DNA of 64,000 bases from Pseudomonas baetica. GTDB taxonomy: Bacteria; Pseudomonadota; Gammaproteobacteria; Pseudomonadales; Pseudomonadaceae. The stretch is from contig NZ_PHHE01000001.1 in NCBI RefSeq assembly GCF_002813455.1, forward strand, positions 6,838,810 to 6,902,809. Reading direction: 5' to 3'. Below the pieces are notes generated by a model. It was not told the DNA's origin. It did not search any database and saw only the letters and a list, made by a program, of their open reading frames with translations. Both the position numbers and the translations under genes were made by a program. Of this stretch, positions 36,092 through 47,900 are shown piece by piece (position 1 is the first letter of the stretch; the number at the start of each line of letters is the position of its first letter).

Positions 36092-36961
36092 ATGACAGAA
36101 ATTCCCGTTATCGAGCTTCCAGTCGCCCCCCAAGCCGCAACGATCGAGATGGACTCGGCGCTGGGATGTTGCCGATTGTTGTTGCAGTTGAGTCAGGGCC
36201 ATGAGTCGAATATACAGGCGCGGACGGGGCAGGCTGACCTGAGCTCTGCTGTCAGAACCTACGGTGCTGCCAACGGCATTGACTTGCGGCTTGAGCGTCT
36301 GTCTCTGCACAAGTTGACGTCCAAGATGCTACCCCTGGCTTGGCGTAACCGGGCCGGCGACTTCTTCCTGCTGGCCCGGCTCTCCGAAACCCAGGCCTTG
36401 ATCCAGTCTCCATTGGCTGGCACCCCGGATGTGATTGAGCGCGACCAACTGGCCGAGCAATGGAGCGGTCAAGTGATTCGTGTGCGCGAAGGAAGGCTGC
36501 GTTTCGACCTGTCCTGGTTTATCCCCGAATTGCGGCACCATCGACGGGTGCTGGGCGAAGTTTTGCTGTGTTCCTTGCTGTTGCAAGTACTGGCACTGGC
36601 GACTCCGTTGTTGTTTCAGGCGGTGATGGACAAGGTCATGGCGCACCGGGCGCTGGCGACCCTGGACATGCTGGTGGTGACACTAGTGGTGGTGGGCGTG
36701 TTCGAAGTTCTGCTCAAGGGACTGCGCGAATACTTGTCGGCACACACCGCCTTCCTCAATGAAACCGTCGGTAGCAGCGAAACAATCAAGAACCTGGCGG
36801 TGGAACCGCAGATGCAAAGGCGTTGGGAGTCGCAGACCGCCGAATCGGTCGAGGCCGGTTTTGCCAGCCAGTCCCTGGGCAGTGCTATCAGCCAGAGCGT
36901 GACGCTGTTACAGAAGGTCACCGCCGTCGCCGTGATCTCTGCTGGGGCGCGCACAAAGTGA
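36092..36961 (+). pseudogene. Type I secretion ABC exporter, broken copy, N-terminal part
   Basis: Homologous to the intact exporter at 51952-54108 from its first residues (DSALGCCRLLLQLSQ) onward. An in-frame deletion removes 111 codons at 36744-36751: in the intact copy the lost 333 bases lie between two ACACCGCC repeats (52619-52626 and 52952-52959), and here a single copy remains. This takes out much of the membrane domain. At 36936-36940 an extra TC (ATCTCTGC for ATCTGC) shifts the frame, ending the reading at 36961. The gene cannot make a working exporter. Confidence 0.88.
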
Positions 36962-37827
36962 TCGGCCTGGAGATGACCCTCGGACAGTTGATCGCCTTCA
37001 ATATGATGCTGTCCCACGTCAGTCAGCCTCTGGCCAAGTTGATCGACGTGTGGCAGCAATTCGTCCAAGTGCGGGTGTCGGTAGATAAGCTGGGGGACAT
37101 GCTCAACCTGCCGGTGGAGCAAGCTCGTGGCCAGCAACGCCCGGTCGAGGCGTTGCGCGGTGAAGTGCGCATCGAGCAATTGTCCTTCCGTTATCGCCCC
37201 GACCTCGACTGGGTGCTCAGGGGCCTGGATCTGCATATCGCCGCCGGGCAGACCCTGGGCATCGTCGGGCCTTCCGGCTCCGGCAAAAGCACTCTGACGC
37301 GCTTGCTGCAAAAATTCTATGTGCCCGATGCAGGGCGCATCCTGATCGATGGCCAACCGTTGCAGCAATTAGAGCCGGGTTGGCTGCGCAGCCAGATTGG
37401 CGTGGTGTTGCAGGAGAATTATCTGTTTAACCGCAGCGTGCGGCAGAACATCGCCCTGCGCCATCCCACCGCCGGCCTGGAAAGCGTGATCGACGCCGCT
37501 CGCCTGGCCGGCGCCCAACGCCAGCGTCTAGCCATTGCCCGAGCCTTGATGGGCGACCCGCGACTACTGATTTTCGACGAGGCCACCAGCGCCCTTGACG
37601 ACGAATCCCAAGCGCTGATTCAGGACAACATGGCGCGGATCGCCGCGGGTCGTACGGTGATCATCATCGTCCATAGACTTTCGGCGGTACGCCAATGCCA
37701 AAGGATCATCACCCTGGAGCAGGGACGCATCAGCGAGTCCGGTAAACACCAGGAACTGCTCGCCAATGGTGGCTGTTATGCGCGGCTTTGGGTCTTGCAA
37801 CAGGCGCTGCTCAAGGAGACTGCATGA
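36937..37827 (+). pseudogene. Type I secretion ABC exporter, broken copy, ATPase part
   Basis: Continuation of the broken exporter in the next frame. The Walker A (GPSGSGKSTLTR) and Walker B (LLIFDEATSALDD) are preserved, but a second in-frame deletion of 26 codons at about 37513-37519 removes the ABC signature LSGGQ and the preceding helix (intact copy residues HEFILQLPLGYD onward). Without the signature motif ATP hydrolysis would fail. The stop overlaps the adaptor start (ATGA). Confidence 0.88.
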
Positions 37828-38861
37828 TGGCCGTTCATACCAAACTCCTGGGGCAAGCTTGGCGTGCCTTGCGCCAAGCGCCCGTGACGCTCAAGCGCAA
37901 CCGCGACGAATATGAATTCCAGCCCGGCTACTTGGAGATCGTCGAGCGTCCGTCAGCCCCCTGGGCAAGGGCCACTGCATTGCTGCTGATTCTGTCGGTT
38001 GTGTTGGCGCTTGGCTGGGCGATCCTGGGTTTTCTCGATATTCATGCTAGCAGCAATGGCCGGCTGATGGTCTCCAGCTACACCAAGACCATTCAGGCCC
38101 ACGAAGCCGGCGAAGTGAGCGCAATCCATGTGCGTGACGGGCAGCGGGTCAGGGCCGGCGAGCCGCTGGTGGCGCTGAATCCGATTGGCGTCGACGCCGA
38201 GTTGGGCGAGTTGCAGGCCCAGTTGGCGTTCAAGCGCTTGGAGCGGGCACGGGCCATAGCGCTGTTGAGCAACGATCCGCTGGGCAACTATGAGCCGCCC
38301 GCGGGCTTAGCCCCGGAACAGGTAGCGACGGCCAGGGCGCAACTGGCAAGCACCTGGCGCGAAATCAGCGCCAACCTCGACAGCCTGCGCGCCGAAATCT
38401 ACATCAATCAGGCCAACCAGCGCGCCCGCAACGTGGAGATTGCCGCCTTGGGCAAACTGGCGGGCAATATCCGCCAACGCCTGAACGCCCGTCGGGCGAT
38501 GGCCGCCGAGCAACTGATGCCGCAGGTCGAACTGCTGGAACAGGAGAAAGAACAACTGGACGTCGAACGTTCCCTGGCCCAGCAAAACGCTGAATTGCAA
38601 GTGCTAAAGGCCGAGGCACAGAACCGCGTCGAACAGCGTGACAGTTTCCTGGCCAGGACCCAGCGCGAGCAGCACGACCTGCTTAACAGCACCCGCCAGG
38701 ACATCGCCGTGCTCGAGCAGTAATTGATCCGCGGCCGCGACCGGCAGCGCCTGCAAACCCTGCTGGCGCCGGTGGACGGGGTGGTCCAGCAACTGGCGGT
38801 CCACACCCTGGGTGGTGCCGTGCAGGCAGCTCAGCAACTGCTGGTGATCGTCCCCGATGGT
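37824..38861 (+). pseudogene. Type I secretion membrane-fusion adaptor (HlyD/RtxD-like), truncated
   Basis: Closely similar to the intact adaptor at 54105-55493. The membrane anchor (ATALLLILSVVLALGWAILG), biotinyl-lipoyl-like hairpin and coiled coils are present, but codon CAA has become TAA at 38721-38723, ending the protein after about 299 residues. Similarity continues past the stop to about 38861 (LVIVPDG) and then ends abruptly; the last 120 or so codons and the second ABC gene are gone. The giant toxin starts 59 bases further on. Confidence 0.9.
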
Positions 38862-38920
38862 ATCTACTCAATATCTTTAAGGTGTTGATTCTTAGTTGAA
38901 CCTAAAGAAAGGTAACTGCA

Positions 38921-41900
38921 ATGGCTAATATGTCAAATGATTTCAAAAAATTGCTTGAAGGCCTTGTCGTAAAGAAGGTCAATGAGGGGGGGAGGCAGAG
39001 TGAATGGTTCTCCATGGATGGCAGTGAGCTTGGTAAATATATAAGCGAAGTGGGTGACCGGCTAACGGAAATGCAGCAGACCACGCTGAGCGTGTTGGCT
39101 GCGCAATATTACCAAATGCAGGAAAACCCTACTTCCATCGATAGTCATTTGCAAAACCTGAAGTTCTGGCGAAATGAAATGGACACTATGCCAAGGACTC
39201 CGGCGACTAATAGCTTCAAGAGGCAATTGGATCAAGATATCAAAATTTACGCTCGCCAGCAGGCGGCTATGGGCGTTTATGAACGTGGCTGGCGTGAAGC
39301 CTTGAGGGTAATAAATCTAAGTGCGAACGACAGTTGGCAAGCTTTTTCAAAAAAAACTAATACATCAGAGAATCTGATTCAGCTAGACGCTAAAATTGCA
39401 GACAAGGAACATACGCTGAGCAACAACTTAGTTGAGCTCAAGAAAACTGATGAATATGCAAAGCTGTTTTCTGAGGTTCAGGCTTTCAAGGCGGTAAGAA
39501 AGCTCTACAATGATTTTGCATCAGCGGTTATAGAAAAACGCCCTGGTGAAAAGATCGATCAGATGCTGACTGATTTGCGTCGTGCTCCCAGTGCATCAGA
39601 TAGTTTGCCGGTCAATGTGTCGTTGTTGATGATGGAAGAGCGTCCTGGCTATATTCGAATGAATGTGGCACTTGTTAATGCTAGCTACGATGGGCGCTAC
39701 AAGGACTTTTATCTGGAAAATGGCCGGGTAGTGGTTCCTACCGATGGGGTACTCAATTTTTCTTTTGGTACACCTGCTCGTTCCCTAGCCTGGCAAGAAC
39801 AATATCGGCTTAAGAACGAGCCGGCATCTTTCCGTTCACCTACTTATACACCCATTCGTTCGGTTCTCGTTCGCACCAAATTCGTTGCAGAATACTTCGC
39901 CAATTACCTGGTCTCTGAGCATACTCTGCGTGAAGGGGTCAAGGCTCAATTATTGAATAAGGGCAACAAGCTTTTATTGACTAACGTTGATCGCAAGTTC
40001 CCAAACCAAGTCGGCATCCAACTGACTGGAACAGATCTTAGCGGTCGGAAACCTGTTGAAGTTTCACTCCCAGGTCTTTTAGCTGACCTTATCAATCAGA
40101 GTGCGGATATTGATAGCTTTCAGACTATCGGCTTGGAAGGCTTTCGCCAAAGTTACTACAATCAAGACCGCGATGGTCAATTTGTCAATATCCAAGAGTT
40201 GAGGGATTCACTAGGTTTTGGCCAGCGTCAATACTTGCTGGAGAAACCTAAAGGTGCTGGTTACGAGTCAGCAACACCCTTCGGGGTCATGACGGTTGAT
40301 GAAAACGGTAAAGTTTCCAGCGGCCACTTGAGCCGGGCCGAAACAGAAGAGCTATACGGATATAATTCCGATTTTTTCGAAACGCTGGAGAAACTGCGTG
40401 ATAGCGGATTTGAGCTCAGCGGCTTGCTTGATAGCAGTAAGCGCGCGAGCTTCGAAGCGCAATTAATTCGCTTGCTTGAGCGAAATCATATAACACCAGG
40501 CGGTGTTATTTCTACAGATACTGTGCACAGCGGAGTTCGCGATATCAAGGGTAACGCCTTGAATAAGGTTCTATGGGAACAGGCGTTTTCTGATTCTATC
40601 TGGCGGAATAGTGCAATCGATAGCACGCTATTCGAGTATGCAAAAAAAATCGCTACCAATAGCTCTCTCTATGAAGCCATCGATGGTGCCTATCTACAGA
40701 GTGACCTGGCTCAGGCTAAGGGGCTGCTCGCTGACGTTTATGAACAATGGCATTTTCAGGCTATCGAGGATGAGACGCTACGCGTAGAAAAATTAAATGC
40801 AGGAAAAGACCCACGTAACCCGCGCGTGGAAGTTTTTGATCAGCAAAGAGTTGATAAATCGCTCAATAGAAAATTGTTGACGTTTTTCTTGAACGGTGCG
40901 GAGGCGCTTGCCGTAGATGATCCAGCGCGGCTATTGCTGCAAAGTACTGAAGGCAATACTCTACGTAAACAGATGCTTTTTCATGCTTTGCGCCCCGTTG
41001 CCGAGCGTATGTCAAAAGCAACTGCACCGGTAAATTCACATGCCGCGTTGGCATCTGACGGCAATCCAAATAAACTTACGATTAACAATCGTCTAGATCA
41101 ACCTGATCCGTATCTTATCCTCAATGAAGGTGTTTCCGAGGAAACCTATCATGATGGAACTTATCTTATAAAAGATGATAAATATCGTAGCTATAATCAA
41201 TTTCGCCCGGATGGACAAAAAGAAGCGACAAGATACATGAATGACCTGGATGTACCTTTTGTTGGTGGTATCTCGGGTACTACACAGCTTGTTAGCAATG
41301 TTCTTTCAGAGTTGTTTGGTAGTAATCTTAGTCTTCATCAGTACTGGCAGTTTCAGTTGGCGAATGCGGCCTTTATGATTCGCAATGGCTATCACTCGTT
41401 CTTCGAGGCAGTCTATGTGGCCGCGCGTTATGAACCAAATCTTGCCGGTAGAGTTGGTCAGAAGCTATTGGATATTTTTGATAATTATCGTGCGCAAGGG
41501 GCGCAAGCGTCGGAAAGTGGAAAACTCTATGTTGATGTAATGGAGCAGGTACTGCCATTAGTGAATCAGGGCGTGGCGTCGGATAAACACTTTCAACCAC
41601 CGATTTTTACTGAGTTCGGACCCCGTCCGGTACTGGGAGTTTTGGGCAATGGTGATTCCAGCTCTCCTTACGACACGCTGGGTGAGCGGCTCCGCTTAGT
41701 AGCGCAGGTTTATGAGCGGATGACCCGAGGGCAACGTGAAAACGGAACGACGGTCACGCCTGGCCTTGAGCAGATGGCTCAGAGTGACCTTAACGGTCTG
41801 AACCTCGAGCGGTTGAAAGATAGCGTGTATTACAAAATTGATGCCATCCTGCAGAATATGACTCAGAAGGGAGAGGACGTCCCAAGACGAGCGTTGACGG

Positions 41901-44900
41901 ACAAAGAAGTTTGGAAAATAACAGATCTTGCGGTCGAGGGCATGGTCCGGCAGAACTTCGCCAAGCGGGCGGAGTTAATGAATTATCTCCAGGCTTTGGG
42001 CTTTTCCTTTACGGCTAATAAAAATTCGGATCGGGCCCTGACTTTTGGGTCTGGTGACTTCTCGGTATACAAATCCGTATTGAACGAAGCAATGAAAGCC
42101 GGAGGCAGGCCGCCCATAGCGGAAAGCTCCGATGTTCCGGCCGTTGCTTTTGTTCACGAATTGAGAAGTGCTCTAACAGACGCCGTTCATGATCTTGGGT
42201 CTGGGGCAAGCTCGAGTATTAGAACCGCTGTGGACCAAGGTGCTCTTTCCATGGTTGGGTTCCTTAGCTCGGCTTATGCAACACTGACTGCTGATAACGG
42301 TGGCACCCTCTATGTGATGTCAGAAGGAGGAATGAGGTTCAACAGCTTCTTCTGGAACTCCGAGTTGCCTGTGTTGCGAGAGCTGCAAAAAGCGGGTGTC
42401 ATAGGCAATATCAGAATTTTGCACGAACCGGCTGAAAACTATCGGGGTAAGTCCCTGGATGATATTGGCTCATTATTAACAGCCTCGAACGTGCAGCTAA
42501 TTGCTGATCATCGATTTCTGGCAGACCCGGTTTACGTTGAACTTTTGGCTGGCATGCATCGGCGTTGGGTTTACGATAAGCCATTTTCTCATTTGCTCAA
42601 TTTGCGTGCCGAAGTTGAAACGTACATTAAAGATCATCCATCCTCAGGGCGTAATGAAGCGTTTACTGAACTTCTTGATCAAGTTAACGCGAAACTCTGG
42701 GAGCTGGATGGCATGGATCGCATGGATGCCACCACCCGGGTAAACGCAGCTTATACTGATCGGTTAGGTAATGGAAAAATCTGGACTCGCCAAGAGCTGG
42801 CTCCACACGCTTCTGTGTTTGGTAAACCCCGGGGTGAGTCCTATACACGCATTCTATCGCTATTGGATAAATGGGACGCCTATACTCAACCTTCCGCATT
42901 TCCTATGCCGACTGATAGGGGTAGTAAATTTTTCTTTGAGTTACCCTTCAATGGTGACTTCATTGATCAATACTCGGAGCAGTTGAAAAGTTTGCTACCG
43001 TTTGAATTGTTGCGCCGCATGTGGGGCGTAGAGGTCGAAGCTTCTCCGTCCTATGGTACTGCTACCCTTAAATTCCAAAACGGCGCTCAGACGATTGTCA
43101 CTTTTGCTGCTGCCAGTACGTTAGAGACGAAAGTGGCTCAGCAACGGGAATTGGCGACTTTACAACGACTGATTCTAGCGAACTTTACCCCCGATAATAT
43201 TCCGGCGCGTTTGGGTCTGATTCATTCGTATGCAATGCCACGGATATGGGCCGCCAAGAGCTCCGACAGTCCATTTAAGTTTGTGGCAGACCAGCAACCT
43301 GATGGTACGTGGCGCACTGATGAGGGGGGAATTGCAACGGTACGTCGCGTTCAAACTATGGTAGATAGTCCTGTTTATACATTGAGTATCCAGAACGTCG
43401 ACACTTGGGAAAAGCCTTTGTTTCAAGGAAACCCCGAGGGGAGTGACAGTCAATACGCTGCACAAATTATCATCCAAACTGAGGATGATCTTACGGTACG
43501 TAAAGCCGCTGCCAATCTGGCAGGTAAACACGTGGATAAGAGCCTTGTGGTACAGCTCGATGCCAGTGGCGAAATGCGAGTGGTGTACGGTGATCCAGCG
43601 TTGTTCAAGACGCTGTCTGCAACTGATAAGGTACGTTGGCAGATAGTGGGTCATGGCGATGATAAAAATCACACGTTAACTTTCGGTGGGCGAGATGCCT
43701 CAGCATGGGGGCAGCAGCTTCATGACTTCCAGCAGACACTTTACAAGCAATACGGTATTGCTTCGCCGCCGGACCGTATCAGTCTGGTGGGTTGTAGTCT
43801 TGAACCCTCCGCGCAGATGAACGGCTTCGCCAGGCAGTTGACAGCTATTCTGAAATCCCCAGGAACTGAGATTTCTGCACGAAAAGCTGACCTCACCGTA
43901 TCCGACGACGGACGTAAATACACCATGAGTCCGGCTGGCGTATGGCGCCAGGAACCTAGTGATAAAGTGGTGTTGAGGTGGACTCAAGATAGGGGGGTGG
44001 TCGACAGCTACGAGCATCTGCCCGAGCGGGCCCTGTTGGGGCGAGACGGTGTAGATGTGGGTGCACTGCTTGACGATCTGCAGCAGCGGCGAATTTTACC
44101 TGAACAGTTGGGGGTATCCCAGGAGTATGCTCTGAGTCAATTGTTCCTTGGGGGGGATGGCGGTCTTGATCGGGCCGCACTACGTCGGGCCTTGAATAAC
44201 CCTCTGACAATCGTTCAGTTGCAAGATAGCTTTGCACAATTACCCAACACAATTAACAGCAGCCAACAGAACAGTGTAGATCCCACGACGCTGGTTCAAC
44301 GGATACTCGATGCTCGTAAGCAGAACCCACCGCTTAAATCTCAAGATGCAGGCTTTGACGTTGCGCCAAATGGGTCGACTTTGCAGGGGGCGGCAGGGTT
44401 TGCTTCTAATCGTCAGGTTGCGCTGCAGGTTGCTGAGCTACAACGAAATCTGCAGAAGCTGACCCAGACGGCAGACAACGACGGCAAGGTTTTTGTGGGA
44501 TACAAGTTGGGGACAGGCAGCGAGGAGGGGCGGCTGTCGTTGGTCTATGCGGATCTTGAGAACCACAAAAAAGCATCGGTAATCATCCCAGTTAATGATC
44601 TCGAAATGGTGAAGGCGCTGCGCAGGAATTTTAATGCGCTTGAAGACGTCATGAAGCGGATGCAGCCGATGATGGACCTGCAAGGTCCTGACCTTGATAT
44701 CAATGGACCAGATTTGCTTAACGCGGGAATGTTGGCGCAAGCGCTCCTGAATCTATCCAAGGGGTTTGGTGATGCCCCGGAATATATCAAGGCCCAGGCA
44801 TACCTGGGCATCGCCCAGGGTAGTTTTGAGCTTGTCACCGATGTAGTAGAGGCGTTGGTGAGTTTGAAGACAGCGGCCCAGACAGGGGGAGGGGCGCTGT

Positions 44901-47900
44901 CAAAACTGGGTGGCTTGTTCAAGACGGGGACTCAGTTACTGGGGGTCGCCACCAACATTGCCTCTTTCGGGCTGGATGCAAAAACTTTGGCGGACGCGGT
45001 GAACTCCGGCGATCAAGGGTCGATAACGACCGCTGGGGTTCAGCTGGGCTTTAACGGAGCATCACTGATACTGTCTGGAGCTTCCTTTGTTGCCGGGCTC
45101 CTGGGGGCTTCGACAGTGGCTTCTGTTACGGGAGGGATAGCGGTGCCTTTGGCGGGGCTGGGTATTGGCATCACTGCTTTGGTGCAAGCCTTTATGGAAA
45201 ACAACGCCAAAGCCGCACAGGGCTTCGCGTTTATGAAGGAAATTAACAACGGCTACGCCAATCCGTTATCGTCAATCGACTATCAGGGCAGCAAGGCCTT
45301 GATGGTTAACGCAGGGGCGTTGGTCAATCGTATTGACTTCCGGACCAATAAAGTAGGGTTCTCCAATGCGACAATTGGCTCTTCCCTGTCTGCCAGTGCT
45401 GACCACTGGTGGACGGAGCGGGTCAGTGATGTCGATGTTTTATGGGTGGGTAACCCAATCGGCGCCTATGATAAGCAGGGAAGAATCGGGCGTTCACGCG
45501 AGGACAACCTGGATTTCTGGAGTGTGACGGGGCACCAGGGGCGGGCTGAGATTTCATTGGCTCAGGCGTTCCAGGATCCGTCCAAAGTACTGATTTTAAT
45601 GACAGCACCCGAGGTGGATGGAGATTACTTCGACTACAGTCGTACAACTTTTAACTCGGATGAATTGATCGATAAGATCCAGAAAAACTCTGACGCAAAA
45701 GTGGTTCTAGCAACTAATGACCACTCAGCAACAAACTGGAAGTACACCTCTTACGCCACCACGTTCGAAGTGGATCTGGATATACAGAATCGCGTCTTGG
45801 TGCTCCCTGGCCTCACAGATTTCGAGAAAGAAAATCTCTCCACATCAGGCTCTAACGGTCATAGAGGCACCAATTTCTCATACCACGATCAGTCGATGGT
45901 CAACTATCTCTTGGTGGGTGGGGGGGGAAATACGGTGTTGGTTCTGCCGCAAGACAACACTGTCCGCAACCCGGTCACGATCGAGTCGCCCTCGGCAAGG
46001 GAGAGTTGGACGTTCCACCTTTCAGATGGGTTGGCCGCAGGAGGCAAGCATCTGAGATTCGGTTCGGCAGGTTCGTTCGTATTTAACGGGCAGGTCATCA
46101 CTTTTGCATCGCACGCTGGCGGGCCGGTGACCTTGGTAGACGACAAAGTACCCAAGGTACGGGTAACTCTGGATGTAAATAACGGCAAGGCGATGCTGAG
46201 TGTGGAGCTTGGAAGTTGGTCATCGAGTACCGACCCGAAACAGGCTCTGGAGAAAGCTTTAAATCAATTGCGACCTACCGCAGGCAAGACTTCGGATATT
46301 CTTGAGCTGGCGGCACCAGAGAGGAATGGCGATCGTGTCCTGATTTCGGCTACCTATGAGGGGGCCGCTGTTTCGGGCTTCTACGATACCAAGAAAGATA
46401 CAGCGGTACTGATGAATGAGGGCAAGTTACTCATTTACCGGGGCGGCCAGGGCGCCACCTGGAGGCCTTTCGATATCAAGGGCTCTGCAGTAACGATCGA
46501 TGCATACGGCAACCCGATTGTAAACTATGACGGTACAGTCACCTATCTCAAACCGGTAAGTTTTATTTATTCCGCTGAGACGGGGCGCTTCGAACGTGGC
46601 CCGATTGAGTTAACCGACACCGGGCGTGAGGCTCTGGAACGTTGGATGGCGCGTAACTCAAACTGGACATCGCAGACGATAACCCGGTTTGTGCTAGAGG
46701 ATCTTAGCTACGGTTTGAACCTGGCGGGTCCGAGTGGGTTAGGCGCTAACGACGTTAGTCAGATTACTTACGAGCCGAAGACTTCGGCCAAAAGGGAAAA
46801 GTCTGGGGGAGTTGCATATCTCAAGCTGTGGGAAGAGTTGCAGGGGGTGCTCGATAGGGCAGGGAGTGATACGTTTAGTCTCGATGCAACGCTCTCCCAT
46901 AGACTTTATGTGGCGGGTATTGTTGATAGAGATTCTGTCCTCAGAACATACGCTCAACAGTTGCAAGATTTTCAACAATCACTGCTACTTAAGTACGCCG
47001 ACACGCGTGGCGAACAGTGGAAATACAACGAAGTTGTGCCCCTGTCCAAAGTGGAACGCAGCGAGTTGATGAGTATTTACAAAACGTTAACGCTTCTCTA
47101 TGCAGATACAGCCTGGAACAATTGGTTCGTCTTGGGGGCTGATTATGCACAGTCCAGACTTATGGCAACGAGGCTGCGTAATGCGGGATTGGATCTTGGC
47201 GTTGATTCGGACAGTTATCAAGGGGGCACTAATGCCAACGGCAATGGCGGTCGCTACGACATTACCGTGGATACGCTGCATTCTCTGCTAAGGCAGATTG
47301 ATGTAAAACTGCTTAATGATGGTGTCGCCGGCGGTTACTTCAATGAGGCCGAGGTAAGAGAGAGAACAAGTGTACGTGAGCAACTGAGTAAACTCTATGC
47401 GCAAAAGTCCTCTTATGATCAGCATGGTTGGTCGTGGATCAGCTTGGCTGAAACACCTGCCGAGAGCCTAGCATTCGCGAACAGACTGAAAGCTGTCGGC
47501 GTTAATATTCGAATTAACGACGACTCCTCGAACAGGGGGACTGATAATGATGGCAACGGTGGTCGTTACGATGTGACGTTCGAAAGTTTGCGACTGTTCA
47601 TTCAAGATATTGATCGTCAATTGGATAGCAACCAAGTACGCCAGCCTGTTTATCGAGATACGAAGACTCGGCTTGCACAACAATTGTCCGGCTTGATTCC
47701 AAGTGAGTTCAGGCAATTTGTTAGTGTTCCAAAGACCTTGGTTGATGCCTTGGAGAATATCGGTTTGACCGTAATTCGTACTGGCCCCCCCGACATTTTT
47801 GGTCGTCGGTTTAGCGCTGATAATCCTGCAACTGTTCCAAAGGTTGGGCCGTTAGCAACGACTTTAGGGGTGGCCGCAGCTTCAAATACATACGGCGACG

